From: Balaenoptera acutorostrata
Lineage: Eukaryota; Chordata; Mammalia; Artiodactyla; Balaenopteridae
NCBI RefSeq assembly: GCF_949987535.1
Contig: NC_080081.1
Span: 34,388,428-34,452,427 of the forward strand
Direction of reading: 5' to 3'
Length of the DNA: 64,000 nt
The notes below the pieces were generated by a model. That model saw only the letters and a list, made by a program, of their open reading frames with translations. It was not told where the DNA came from and did no database searches. A program made the position numbers and the translations under genes. This document shows, piece after piece, positions 23,206-35,089 of this stretch (position 1 is the stretch's first letter; each line of letters begins with the position of its first letter).

Positions 23206-23680
23206 TGGTGAGTTTATTGTTCACTGTCTATCCTTCACTGAGGATCAAGCTGACTCTTTTATGATTCTTAGTAATGTGTTTTGAATTAATTGATCAATTG
23301 ATTGATTGACCTCATTTCATTCCCTTAGCAACTCTTCCTATTACAATGGAAATATATACCTGGATCTCTTATTCCCCAATTAGCAACTCAGAGCAACTCA
23401 GGGACAGTGCTTTGAAAATTAAAAGTACTAAATTTAATGGCTTAGAGACATTTTACTCAACAATTCATATCTTCCATCTCTTCTTCATTTTCTTCAACTC
23501 ATTTTTTTTATTTTTAACTTATGCCCATCTCTATTTTATCACAACTAAATGACTTATGGGCTTAGGACTAAATATTTTAAAACTACTTTACTTTGGCCCC
23601 ATTCCAGGCACAGCGCTCTTAAAACCCTTAGAAATCCCTAAACAATAAGAGTGATAAAGTGTCCTGATGTTCATAACAAA
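23206..23680. other. Unassigned DNA
   Basis: No feature is supported. Short frames have no recognisable domains. Confidence 0.45.
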
Positions 23681-23689
23681 CCCCTTTCC

Positions 23690-24075
23690 ACCACACTTGA
23701 GTTTATGTTAATGAGGTGAATTTTGGAAAGAATCTAAGGAAGGGGTTTGGTTGCCAGGGGAACCAACCATGTGATTAGTGGGTTGGAACTTTCAGTCCCA
23801 CCCCCTTGTCCTCCAGGGAGGAGAGAAAGGCTGAAGTTTGAATTAATCGCCAATGGCCAAAGATTTAATCAATCATGCTTACATAATGAAACCTCCATAA
23901 AAACCCAAAAGGATGAGGGTAGGCAAGCTTCCGAGTGAGTGAACACATGGAGATGGGGGGAGTACAGAGAAAGCACAGAAGCTCTGAGCCCCTACCCACA
24001 TACCTTGACCTCTTCATCTCAACGTTCATCTGTATCTTTTATAATACTCTTTAAAATAAACTGGTAAACATAAAA
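23690..24075 (+). mobile_element. Old ERV LTR, sense
   Basis: It has a typical LTR string: 'gggttggaactttcag', 'cctccagggaggagag', 'caatggccaaagatttaatc', 'aatgaaacctccataaaaac', and the end 'aaaataaactggtaa' with a poly(A)-signal-like motif. I recognise it as a mammal-wide LTR but cannot fix the family name; ERVL-like is my guess. Confidence 0.7.
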
Positions 24076-24224
24076 AAAAAATTAAAAAATGAAAGTACTT
24101 TAAAGAGTACAAACAGATTCTGGTAGAATGAGAATTTTGTCTCTAAAATCAATGTCATTTGCATAGACCCTGTTATACTGATTTGTGTGTTTTGGGCTAT
24201 ATACTAAGAACCTCGTACCTAATA

Positions 24225-24395
24225 ACTCATCTGATTCTTTCAACAATCCTGGGAGATTATTTTCATTTTGTAGATGAGGAAGCTGAGTTATAGATAAGTT
24301 AAGGGACTTGATCATTATCACACAGCTGGTAAGTTTTGAAGCCAGAATCTGAATCCTGGCCATCCGTAAAAGCCGTTGCTCTTCACCATTATGCC
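24225..24395 (-). mobile_element. MIR SINE, antisense
   Basis: The inverted core 'cattttgtagatgaggaagc' and 'tcacacagctggtaag' are diagnostic. Confidence 0.78.
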
Positions 24396-24532
24396 GTAAA
24401 GATCAACAGAATAAACATGTGGACATAAAGTTGGGATAGGAGGGCAAAACTAGAAGAAAGAACAAGTTCTGCACTTCACACTTCCCAGCGAGTCTCTGTA
24501 GAGTTTAATTCTTGCTCTGTCTTCAGGCTCTG

Positions 24533-24574
24533 GCACACACACACGCACACGCACACGCACACGCACACGCACAC
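24533..24574. repeat. (CACACG)n microsatellite
   Basis: A CA run turns into five or so 'cacacg' hexamers before 'aacattcat'. It is CpG-bearing, unlike the other microsatellites here. Confidence 0.95.
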
Positions 24575-25054
24575 AACATTCATATGGAGTCAGACGTCAG
24601 ACCTCTAAAAAGCTTACATTCTGGATGACCCAGAGCCACAGTGCTGAGTCTGAGTCACATTTCTCCTTTCTGGGAGGCTGTGTTAACACTGGCTGACTAT
24701 CCTCACTCCATGATGGTGAGAATTAGGTTAAGTAATTTTTGTCTTCCACACTCTCTTCCAAGTAATTAACCCAATTTATACACAGTTTTATCTTTTAAAA
24801 CTAACACCGTCATCAACGGCAATTGTTATTTAGCTCAAATCCAGACTACTGAATCTCTTGTATATTTGCAGATTTTTAACAATTAAATTTCTCTACTTGC
24901 AAGTTTCAATTTTAGATAAGAAAAATATAAACTCGAAAAGAGGTTAAGAGTAAGATTCTTGTGTAAGATTTATTTTTTACCTAATTTAGAAAACCCACTT
25001 AAATAAGTATGCATTCTAAAAATAGGAAAGAAACAAGACATTTTTGTTTTTGCT

Positions 25055-25118
25055 TTTTTTATAGTAGTGTGTATATGTTAATTCCAAACTCTTAATTTGT
25101 TCCGTCCCCCCCCCCCCC
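25055..25118 (-). mobile_element. Small L1 3' UTR fragment with poly(C)
   Basis: 'atagtagtgtgtatatgtta' then 'ttccaaactcttaattt' matches the inverted L1 3' UTR, followed by a run of 14 C at the place where L1 has 'ccctccccc'. Confidence 0.75.
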
Positions 25119-26675
25119 AAGACTTATTTTTGAATTAAGGCTTATTCTCAGGCGATTCAAGGAAACAATTTTCTTAAAAAAAAAAAACCCTGTTTCTATA
25201 CAGTAAAGGGGACTCATTGCATTAGTCGTCTACAGTATTAAGAAACTAATAATTGTTTTTTATGCTTTTCAAGCCTCTTAATTTAGTAAACATACAATTG
25301 AAAAGCAAAATTTCTCAATAAAATAATATAATTTAGTTCATGTTGCTATGGGAAAGTAAAGGGTTTCCTCCTACTTTAGTTTATTAATTTTCAAATAATG
25401 TTTAAGGGCTTCTAATGATAGTTCTTTACAAGGTAGTAAATATACAGTTATCCAGACTGTCTGGGTTGAAAACTAATTACCCTTAGAAACTGAAGCATTT
25501 AGGCTTGTTATTTCTTCAAATCAAACGACTCCAAATACAATTTTCATTTTAAATCCAATGTCCAATGATCCAGGGATAACCTCTCAATGCAAACCATAAT
25601 CTAAAACATCTTTCTTTCTTATTATTGTTGGTAAGCAGGCCAACTGGAACTTTAAAATGTGGCTTGGAAAACAGAAGTTGGGGAGACAGGTAGTGAAAGC
25701 AACAATTTGAAAGAACAAAAGAAAAAAATGAAGCTATTCAAAAAATTAAAAGTTTCTTTCAATGCAAATTTGCAGAAAGGGGGACAGGAAGAAAATACAT
25801 TATCTAAAGGAAAATATCAAACACTATACAAATTAGGAGGTATGTCCAAGACTAAGTGAACAGGGTTTTCTATAATTCTCATTGACACTGCTTGCTGTAA
25901 ATCCTTTTCCAATGATTTTTTTAACACAGCCACACATTTTAAAATTAGTGTTAACATAAGATAAAGTAGTAAGAGTAGGAAAGGGGAGTTATACTATTCA
26001 AAAGGAAAGTGAAAGTATGAGAACATAAGATATCCCATATTTTTATTCATATTTTTAAATGATCATATCATGTTAGATTTTCAAAGTTATTTCTAGACAA
26101 GCCCTTTAAAAAGACAAATGAGGGTTTTATTGCCACTGAATAGTTTCAAGACTTAGAAATTAAAAAGTTAAAAAACATTGCAGATATAAAAATAAAAACA
26201 CTGCAAATGTATAGTAAAATTGTGTTGATGTTTATTACTGTTTTTTAAATGAATTAGGTGACTACCAGGGTACATATGTCAAGTGAAAGTGAAGAAATTA
26301 TTGAAAATGTTTGTGCTTGTGGGTTTGAGTCAGGATATGGGGAGATCAAAGGGGGAAAAATTAACTTTGAAAAATTAAAATATTTGATGTAATAGCAAGC
26401 TGACTGTGTTATCTTAGAAACATAAAAAAGTGACAATTGATGTATATTGTGTAATATCAAAAACAATTACAATTGCATATGCACTGACCTCATGACTGTA
26501 GACAGAAAGGGATTCAAAGTCAACAGCAATCCTATGAAACAGTCTTTAAAAGTTTACATAAGATGATAATTTATGCAATCGGCATGTTCTTGAAAAGTTA
26601 TGGGCAAACATAATTTTTACACTAAAGCTTTTTGTCATGCTAGGAGAGAAAACATTTTAAAAGAAATTCCCTTTA

Positions 26676-26707
26676 AGAAGGATTAAAATTTCTATTTTAA
26701 TCCTTCT
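26676..26707. repeat. Perfect 14-bp hairpin
   Basis: The arms 'agaaggattaaaat' (26676-26689) and its exact complement (26694-26707) flank a 4-nt loop. The hairpin is too short for a canonical pre-microRNA. Confidence 0.85.
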
Positions 26708-27589
26708 GTAAAATAATCTTATTTTAGTATTTATCATTTATTTAGTAAACTGGTTCACATGGAGATACACTTTTTGGTAATGAATTCTTATTTGTCAAAA
26801 AGTAAATTCCTTTAGGGCTAACTCCAATTTGTGTTTGTTTATTTTTGTCCCATGTTTTAAACACCTTCTTTATTTTTGAATACTACTCAATGATGGCAGT
26901 TACTAGTGAGCAGGAAATAAAGTAGAAGAATAAGAAATGTGGCTGGATGGATGAAAGTGGAATGAAATGTTCATTCCCTTGGGCAACTTCTTGACATTGT
27001 TGACATAAAGTGGTAGAGGAAAGAGACTGATTCCCCCACTATAATATGTATCTTTTCATTCCCAACTTTATCCCAACTCTCCATTATAATACTTAAGAAA
27101 GTGACATCATTGCTTAAGAGACAAGAAATTTGAATCTGACATCTTTCCATTCTCCATTCAATAACAATAGCAGAAAACTACGATAATGATAACACTAATA
27201 TTTATTGAACAATTACTGTGTCACTATGAAAAGCTGAACATACACCTCCACTCTCTCTCTCCCATCATTTTTCTCCATGAGACTATTACTATTTTGTATT
27301 ATATTTATTTTACACACGTATTGTTTTTCTCTCTCCACTAAAAGGTACATTCCAAGAATACCCTTAATGAGAAAGTTAAATAAGCAACACAAAATCCACC
27401 CTTTCAATTTGTTTCTTTTTATGTGAGATAATTATTTTCCTGAAACATTTTAGTAGAAATATTTTGTTTCCTACAAACCTGGGGAAAAGGCAGGGGAATA
27501 GCTAACGTAAAGAACCTAATATAAGAGTAAATGTGGAATGTAAGAATAACAGAGAGAGAGTCTGTGTGGTTGAATTTTAGAGAATGAGA

Positions 27590-27873
27590 TGTTAGGAAAG
27601 GTAGGAGGGGCCAGACTGCCTTCAGTGGTGCATCATGATGGAAAGGCTACATATAATGAGGGCCCATCATCGATTTCAAGCATGGAAGAACCTGACTCAA
27701 GTTTTCAGCAGCTCTTTCTGGGTACATTGAGAATAGTAGACTTTGGCCAGAGTATGGCTACAAAATAGAAGCCTGAAGACAAGTTAGGAGAGGACTGCAG
27801 TAAGCCAGACAGAAGATGGTGATGCAGCAGAAATAAAAAGGTAGACAGAGTGGACACACACACATAATGATGG
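27590..27873 (-). mobile_element. L2 fragment, antisense
   Basis: 'ggccagactgccttcag', 'gagaggactgcagtaagcc' and 'gaagatggtgatg' follow the inverted L2 3' region. It is interrupted by the next L1. Confidence 0.5.
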
Positions 27874-27893
27874 TAGAACCAACATGATTTTCT

Positions 27894-28502
27894 TTTTTTT
27901 TTAATTTTTTTGTAGTACAGTTGATTTACAATGTTGTGTTAGGTTCAGGTGTACAGCAAAGTGAATCTGTTATACATACACATATATTCACTCTATTTTT
28001 TTTTTAATTCTTTTCCCATATAGGCCATTACAGAGTATTGAGTAGAGTTCCCTGTGCTACACAGTAGGTTCTTGTTAGTTATCTATTTAATATATAGTAT
28101 TGTGTATATGTCAATCCCAATCTCCCAATTTATCCCTTCCCCCCCCCCTTATCCCCTGGTAATCATAAGTTTGTTTTCTACATCTGTGGCTGTACTTCTG
28201 TTTTGTAAATAAGTTCATTTGTACCCTTTTTTTTTAGATTCCACATATAAGCGATATCATATGATATTTGTCTTTCTGTGTCTGACTTACTTCACTCAGT
28301 ATGGTAATCTCTAGGCCCATCCCTGTTGCTGCAAATGGCATTGTTTTATTCTTTTTTATGGCTGAGTAATATTCCATTGTGAATATGTACCACGTCTTCT
28401 TTATCCATTCCTCTGTTGATAGACATTTAGATTGCTTCCATGTCCTGGCTATTGTAAATAGTGCTGCAATGAACATCAGGGTGCATGTATCTTTCTGAAT
28501 TA
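27894..28502 (-). mobile_element. 5'-truncated L1 with a 20-bp perfect TSD
   Basis: Inverted L1 tail. The 20-bp TSD beginning 'tagaaccaacatg' is identical at 27874-27893 and 28503-28522. It contains the 3' UTR and the last roughly 80 codons of ORF2, readable on the minus strand from 28476 to 28234, with the conserved '[10 protein letters not shown]' stretch. The intact TSD points to a fairly recent insertion. Confidence 0.97.
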
Positions 28503-28522
28503 TAGAACCAACATGATTTTCT

Positions 28523-28625
28523 AATTGATCGCACTAAAAGTAAGCTCCATGAAGGCAGGAATTTTCTCTCTCTTGTTCATTGTGAATCCCTGGTATCTGC
28601 AAAAGAGCCTGGCACATAAAGATGG
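28523..28625 (+). mobile_element. L2 3'-end fragment, sense
   Basis: 'gtaagctccatgaaggcag', 'cttgttcattgtgaatccc' and 'agcctggcacataaag' are the classic L2 3' end. Confidence 0.75.
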
Positions 28626-28902
28626 TCTATTTGTAAATAGTGTAATATAATAGAATATTTAATTTTTGTGTTTTTTTTTTGGTTTTTAGTGGCTTTAGTC
28701 AGCAAAATTAAAAGATGGCAGCCTGATATTAGTCCACAGAGTGTATACATATAGGGGAGGGAGGGGGAAGAGGGATACTTTACTGAAAACAAAATGCCTG
28801 GGAACCATTGTTCTAAAATACACCCTTTTAAAAATCATCTCTTAGCATCCTAATTAAAGCTGAAAATAGTAGATGGAGGGCTCAGGAATTTTCACTGTAT
28901 AT

Positions 28903-28967
28903 AGATATAGATATAGATATAGATATAGATATAGATATAGATATAAATATAGATATAGATATAGATG
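28903..28967. repeat. (ATAGAT)n hexamer repeat
   Basis: About ten copies of 'atagat' with one interruption ('ataaat'). Confidence 0.95.
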
Positions 28968-28969
28968 TA

Positions 28970-29930
28970 TATGAAGGGGTGCATATGTGGATAACTGGTA
29001 CCACCTATATTCAAATTAACTCTGTTCTATCTTTCCTAAGCAAGAGTAAGGTAAGCATATGCCTTTTCAAGCACTGAAAAAACTAATCTCCTTTTTAATG
29101 AGGAAAGTAATATAACTCTAATATCCATACCGATGAGAGATCCTTTGCAATGAAAAAATACTTTGCTTTTTAACTTTTAGTTATTGCTTTTAGAAACACA
29201 AAAGTTTTTCAGCCTTTATCTATAATTTCTCCTAAATTTGGCTAAGTTTGATTACTTTCCATAATAAACCTTCTAACTGTGAGACTGGTTTCTGAGTCAC
29301 TACTGTAGTCACAGCAATGACCTCAATAATCAGAGTATCTCTCTTGTGGATATTTCTAAATAGAACTGATGCAATTTTCCAGTCTAATTTATATAAAAGG
29401 AACTGATCTAGGCCAAATAATATTCTTCGGTGTTTGTATTGGAAGAAAATATGGAAACCTTCTTAACATTCAGGAGCAGTTCTTACTCTATAGATTATGA
29501 CATTCTATTTATATTGTATTGGAAATTCATAACATATTTTCTTTAACTATTGACTTGCAAAATAAGGTCATATAATGTGAAATGGATTTTTTTACATAAT
29601 CAAGTAGGTGAATGTTATATATCCTCACAGATTATTCCTTTAGAATCAATTATATTCAAACATTGTATAACAAGATTTTAAATCTTTATAGGAATGTGAA
29701 GTAATTATTGTTATGTGGACGGCTAAACTGGAAATTGCACAACTCACTTCACAACACATGTGGTTGTCTTGTCAAGGCTAAACTTGGGCTACTCCAGTGT
29801 CTAACAGAAATGTGCACAAATATTGTGGAATAAAGCATGACAGTGTTACTTGACCTATTCAGATTTGTTTCCTTTAGCTAAATAGACTCATTTTTTCAAG
29901 GGCTTTGACATTATTCATTCATTTGTATTG
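28970..29930. other. Unassigned DNA upstream of candidate exon
   Basis: No repeat is recognised. If the exons at 29.9-30.3 kb are real, this is intron sequence of that gene. I could not find an upstream exon by eye. Confidence 0.45.
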
Positions 29931-29933
29931 CAG

Positions 29934-30019
29934 ACATGAACCTCAAGTGACTGCTGCTCTTTGTGAATATCTAAAGACACCATGTCTCTCTGATAACGGC
30001 AAGTTAAGAAAGGAAACCT
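29934..30019 (+). CDS. Candidate internal (penultimate) exon, unidentified gene
   Basis: An 86-bp exon candidate. It is preceded by 'ttcatttgtattgcag' (pyrimidine-rich acceptor, AG at 29932-29933) and followed by the donor 'gtaagt' at 30020. The frame is open throughout: one base completes an earlier codon, 28 codons follow from His to Thr (CAT GAA CCT ... GAA ACC), and a single T is carried over. The peptide has two cysteines six residues apart (CEYLKTPC) and the segment 'SDNGKLRKET'. Joined to the next candidate exon, the frame continues to a stop. I do not recognise the protein, and the exon upstream is not found. Chance splice-like signals remain possible, so the call rests on the consistency of both exons. 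Confidence 0.5.
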
Positions 30020-30305
30020 GTAAGTATGGATGTATTATTATTTTGAATTATTTCAAATGGAACTCAGCTGATTTCCCTAAAAAATTAAAGCAACATGGTA
30101 GCATGTCCTCTTTCTTGATCAAAATATATTGCTTCTTAGATATAAAGTATAATATTTATGCAAAGTTGAAGATAGTATATGAAAAGTTTTCAAAAATCGA
30201 AATTATGCAATGCAAAACTTAAACTCCTTTAAGTTGTCAAGTCAGAGTCTGTAATTGCTCCTTTAAGGACTGTTAATTGTTAACATTCTATTTTTATCCT
30301 CTTAG

Positions 30306-30346
30306 TTTTTAAACAAAAGCCTGTGGTCCATGTCCTTAAGAAGTAA
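30306..30346 (+). CDS. Candidate terminal coding exon, unidentified gene
   Basis: The acceptor is 'tctatttttatcctcttag' ending at 30305, after a 286-bp intron. With the T carried from the previous exon, the frame reads 13 codons and a TAA stop at 30344-30346. The peptide 'FFKQKPVVHVLKK' makes a basic C-terminus. An AATAAA overlaps the stop region and another follows 11 bp later, so the 3' UTR would be very short, as in compact terminal exons. The phase match between the exons and the stop followed by poly(A) signals is the main support. The identity is unknown. Confidence 0.5.
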
Positions 30347-30380
30347 ATAAACAGTCAATAAAGCTGAAAGAAAAAAAAGA
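30346..30380 (+). terminator. Tandem poly(A) signals of the candidate gene
   Basis: AATAAA at 30346-30351 and again at 30357-30362, followed by an A-rich run. Cleavage is expected about 10-30 nt after the second signal. The A run downstream could also cause internal oligo-dT priming. Confidence 0.5.
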
Positions 30381-30439
30381 AAAAGAGCAAAACTCATACA
30401 GGCAGTGATGGAGCAGTGCTGAGCAGCGCTGTCTCTACC

Positions 30440-30655
30440 TTAGACTTCCAGCACTTGAGTTCTGGCTCAGCTATTTACAGAAATGTGGTGGTGACTTTGG
30501 GCAAGTGGCTTAACCTATTTTTGCCCATGTCTTTTCACCTGTAGAATGGGAATAGTAATAGTATCTATCCCACAGTGTTGTAAAACCTAAATGAGTTAAT
30601 ATTTACAAAGTTCTTACTAAGTGCCCAGCAAATTCTAAAAATGTTTATTGTCTAA
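30440..30655 (+). mobile_element. MIR SINE
   Basis: 'gtggtgactttgggcaagtg', 'cttaacctatttttgcc', 'cacctgtagaatgggaatag' and 'taaatgagttaatatttac' follow sense MIR. Confidence 0.8.
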
Positions 30656-30659
30656 CATA

Positions 30660-31955
30660 GATAACATTCTTTTATCAAAATAAAACTTTATCACACAAAG
30701 TATAATAATAGTAACTCTGATTTCCATTTACCGAGAAGGGAGTTTTGAAATAATGAGAAACCGCTGAAACATGGCAATGGTAATCCAATAAAAAGAGAGT
30801 TACCAAAACAAACAAACAAAAACAAGGTATGATACAAATTATCTTTAGTCTCTTCCTTATCATGAAAATTAGCATCAGGGGCTTTGCTGAAGCACTTTAA
30901 TTATCATTATGTCAAAACACAGATAAAACCTATAAAATATTGGTTTTCTGTATTTTACTGAAAATCATGATTTGAGTTGAGGTATAACAAATATATTTTC
31001 TTCTTGGTATAAAATATTACTGACAGTTATCAAAAAAATTAAGGAACTCTTTAATAATTAGTTTTAATAAAGACCAAAAATCTTCTGGAAAATAACTTTT
31101 TGAATAGCAGGCCAGCCCCTAACAATTGTGGGCCTGTACAAGAGTATAACTGAAGACTCACAGAACATATGTTTAAATAGGTGAAGGCTGTAAAACAGGT
31201 TGACAAACTATTAAGTAAAATACATCTTCCCACCTTGACAAATATACTTCATAACAACCGGAATGGCCAGATACAAATTTAATAGACTCCTCAGATCCCT
31301 TGGAGATCCACAGCTGACTTCGATCTCTAGCACCTCTCCCTGATCACCTGCCCCTTCTCCTCCTACCCAGCCAGCACCACAGGTTGCCTTGGCATGTGTT
31401 TGGAAGCCCCAGGACTCATACCAATACTCAATCCTCACCTTCCTCAAATATTTGCCCTCTGGTCAACTTTCAGACCTAAAAGTGGCCCAGTTAGTCCTCA
31501 GAAATTCAGATCCCAAGAATAGGCATGTGCCAGCTTCAAGAAACTTGAGTTGGCTTATCTGGGTAGGGATTTCCACATTTTCTCGTGTACTTGGTCCCCA
31601 CGATCCCAAGAATTTCTCACCTTTTTGGAGGGATACACAGGACTAAGGCAGGGACTTCTCCCACCTGGGGGTACTGATGAAGAGAATAAATCTAAGATTA
31701 TTTTCACAAACCACACATTAAATCAGCCTTATTACAGTCATACCTGGCAAGTAGGTGATTTAAGGACATAATAAATATTTTTCTACTAAAATACACTGTT
31801 TAGACTGAGTGACTTACTGCTCCTGGATTATTTAGAATGATATGGTTTGTTTTGAACAACATTGGTCTGGCCCATTTTCCTTAGATCTTCTTTATTCCCA
31901 CAAGCTTCATCTAAAGCAGTGACCTCATCGACTTACTTATACAAGTTCAGTGTGG
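30660..31955. other. Unassigned DNA
   Basis: Short frames on both strands at 31211-31771 have no recognisable domain. The 31290-31700 part is GC-richer than its surroundings and could hide an old LTR or exon, but I have no positive evidence. Confidence 0.45.
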
Positions 31956-31959
31956 TCAC

Positions 31960-33130
31960 TGATTCAGTTCGTCAACCATTCAATAAATATTTACAAAACA
32001 TCTAGTATGTGTCAGGAACAAACACCAGCACTGGAACACAGTGTTCCAAAAATAGACACCATTTCTTCCTTCCCCAAACTTAAAGTCTAAGGGAAGAAAA
32101 TCACACAAACAAGAATAATAATGATACTGTGTAATAAGTGATACCCAGTGAGTTCTGAGAGCACATAGATGGCTGCTTGAAAAACAAGGCAAAACTTTGT
32201 TAGGGAAAGTGACTTTGGAGCTAACCCCTGGGGAAAAGGTAGAACTTAACTAAGCAAAGAGTGCTTGCTTAGTGGGGGAGGTGTAAAAGAACCAGAGTGA
32301 AAGAATATATATATTCTTATGAAAGAACACATTAGAGAGAGAAAGAGAAAGCTATCTCACTCAATATCATTATGGTTAGTAAAATTTGAAAAGAGAAATA
32401 GCAAGTGATGATCATGATGTGGTCTTCAGGGGTCAGATCATAAAGGACCTTGAAACTCATGGCAAAGGTAGGACTTGACTCTAATAGTGATTAGGCAGGT
32501 AGGGGGGCATGGAAGGGCTTTATGCAGGGTAGGCGTGATCAGCTTATTGTCTTACGAAAGTCACCCTGACATCAGACCAGAGAATTTTCGAAGTCCTGTA
32601 TCATCATATAGGCAGCAGATAATGGTGGTTATTCCAAGGACATGGTAAGAGTATTAAGAGGAATCAAGCGATTGAAGAAATTGGAAATAGAATCTTACTT
32701 AGCAAGCAGGACTTGCTAGGTGTTTGAGTGTAGAAGGTGAGGGAAATGAAGAAACAGAGGATGAGTTCTGGGTTTCTGTTGGGCATCTAGATGGTTAGTA
32801 ATGACTACTAAGATGAGTAAGAAGAAAAAGGTTTAGGTTGCAGGAGAGAGAGGGTGAATGAGTTTAAGATAATGGTGGGACATCCAAGTAGAGTGATGTC
32901 TATGGCCAGTAGAGACACTTAGGGAAGAGAGTCAAGTGTAGGAATAGATGTGGGTACTATTATTGCATAGAGAGTCAATGAATCCATGGTAAGGAGCAGA
33001 AGATTACCAGAGGGAGTATGTGGTGTGGGAATAAAAGTTAGAGCATGGAACTCTGAGCATGGATTGGCAGAGAAAGAAGAAATTATGGAGAAATGGGAGA
33101 GAGACTAGAAAAGAACATGAAGGATGGTGA
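31960..33130 (-). mobile_element. Long L2 relic, antisense
   Basis: The inverted L2 3' end 'ccattcaataaatatttac' and 'ctagtatgtgtcagg' is followed by 'gcaaagagtgcttg', 'gtcagatcataaaggacctt', 'ggcatggaagggctttatg' and 'aaagtcaccctgacat'. This is the usual order of inverted L2. Confidence 0.7.
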
Positions 33131-33134
33131 AGGG

Positions 33135-33845
33135 AATTCCAGAAATTTTAAATGCAGGTGAGAATTTTTTTAATTAGAAAGAAAAAAAAAACTTGAGTGT
33201 CTACACAATGCACAACTTTATATTTATTCAGACACACTCTCATATGCACAAGTTTTTCCCACAGACTACATATACTTATAGGCATACCTACTCACACACT
33301 ATATATACACCCACACACATTCACAGACACCATGCATAGCTCCATAAACCCACAGGCACGGCAATACCACCTATAGAAATTTTCATTCATTAAATTTAAC
33401 CTCAGGTCTCTGCTAGCATATTAATTATTAAGGAAGTCTACCAATTTAAAATGAGAAAGCTTTGGTTTGTGATTTCAACAAGAACATGGTTCACATTTTC
33501 AGCCGTTAAATGGGCACAGTAATACTAGCATAGGAAAGTTTTGAGATTTAATTGATGTTTACCAAGTGATTTGACAGCCTAAGATGTAAGATGTTAGGTA
33601 ATGCTGTTACTGTTGCTGGGCTTGACGGTGGTGACCTACCATAGCATTTGAGTATTGCAATATCCTAAACCACAATGTAATCCAGGATGATAAAACACAA
33701 GATATCATTAGATGACTTAGAAGTGGTAAGGCTATCACTAAAATGTCCTGCTGGTTATTTATGTTCCTTTTTTTTTTTTTTTTAATGTCTGCTCAGTTTT
33801 AGCCCTTATTTGTCATGTAGCTCTCTCATTCTCTACTTTGTCCTA
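33135..33845. other. Unassigned DNA
   Basis: It contains a (CA)-rich stretch near 33230-33360 and a poly(T) run at 33767-33783. No gene is recognised. Confidence 0.45.
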
Positions 33846-33849
33846 ACAT

Positions 33850-34010
33850 TCTAGAACAGTTTGGCTGAGCTGAAAGGGACCTTGGGGATCTTCCAATTCA
33901 ATTTTGAATTCAACTGAAGAAACCGAGTCCCAAGCTTATATTATTTATCCCCAGATTGCCTAGCTAGAATTTTAAATTGTCTCCTGCCTTCTGTGTTTTT
34001 CCACTAGAGA
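33850..34010 (-). mobile_element. Ancient CORE-type SINE (MIR3-like), low confidence
   Basis: 'gctgaaagggaccttgggga', 'gaagaaaccgagtccc' and 'ttttccactagagaat' recall the mammal-wide 'gaagggaccttagagatc' family in its inverted MIR-like form. Confidence 0.45.
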
Positions 34011-34349
34011 ATATTTCACAAACAAAAAAATAATTCTGAAATTAGGATACCATACCAGATAAGAGATCTAAGAAAATGTCACCAGTTATAACAAATAAAC
34101 AGATTAACAATAGCTATGAGAAAGATGAAATAGCACTTCTTTTTAAAAATTTTTACAACCGATACTTTACATTTAATATTGCAAACAGAATGCCCATTAC
34201 TGAAGAAAACCAATACACAATAGAGACATAAGAGCAAGAAGAAAGTAATTAAAATTCATGAATTACAATTGAGTTATATAGGTTCATCTATTGTTAGTCT
34301 TGGTGAAAGGAACAAATTTGTTTTCTCTGGATATCACAAGATATGATTT

Positions 34350-35022
34350 TTTTTTAATTAAAAAAAATTTTTAACATCTTTATTGGCGTATGATTGCTTT
34401 ACAATGGTGTGTTAGTTTCTGCTGTATAACAAAGTGAATCAGCTATATGTATACATATATCCCCATATCCCCTCCCTCTTATGCATCCCTCCTACCCTCC
34501 CTATCCCACCTCTCTAGGTGGTCAAAAAGCACTGAGCTGATCTCCCTGTGCCATGCAGCTGCTTCCCCCTAGCTATCTATTTTACCTTTGGTAATGTATA
34601 AATGTCAATGCTACTCTCTCACTTCATCCCAGCTTACTCTTCCCCTCCCCATGTCCTCAAGTCCATTCTCTCTGTCTGCCCCTATGTTCATCAGACCTTT
34701 TTCTTTTTTTTTAGATTCCATATATAAGTGTTAGCATACGGTATTTGTTTTTCTCTTTCTGACTTACTTCACTCTGTATGACAGACTCTAGGTCCATCCA
34801 CCTCACTACAGATAACTCAATTTCGTTTCTTTTTATGGCTGAGTAATATTCCATTGTATATATGTGCCACATCTTCTTTATCTGTTCATCTGTCAGTGGA
34901 CACTTAGGTTGCTTCCATGTCCTGGCTATTGTAAATAGTGCTGCAATGAACATTGTGGTACATGTCTCTTTTTGAATTATGGTTTTCTCAGGGTATATGC
35001 CCAGTAGTGGGATTGCTGGGTC
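34350..35022 (-). mobile_element. 5'-truncated L1, ORF2 C-terminus intact
   Basis: Inverted L1 tail with a short TSD 'atgattt' at 34343-34349 and 35023-35029. The last roughly 100 codons of ORF2 are open on the minus strand from the truncation to 34711 and carry '[10 protein letters not shown]' and '[10 protein letters not shown]', with the usual stop. The 3' UTR follows to the poly(T). The copy is non-functional because it lacks the 5' four-fifths. Confidence 0.93.
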
Positions 35023-35089
35023 ATGATTTATTTTTTTGAACAAATGATTTTTTAACACAACCCATGTCCCAAGTACTCTGCTAAGTTCT

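Larger units (their letters stand above)
24580..27585. other. Unassigned, AT-rich DNA
   Basis: No gene is recognised. The stretch holds a 64-bp L1 tail piece (25055-25118), a 14-bp perfect hairpin (26676-26707) and otherwise undistinguished AT-rich sequence. A 66-codon lysine-rich frame at 25659-25859 has no support. Confidence 0.45.

Noticed and set aside
28903..28967. Hexamer array considered as a CRISPR-like or satellite array
   Set aside because: No spacers and a 6-bp unit. It is a microsatellite in a mammalian genome.
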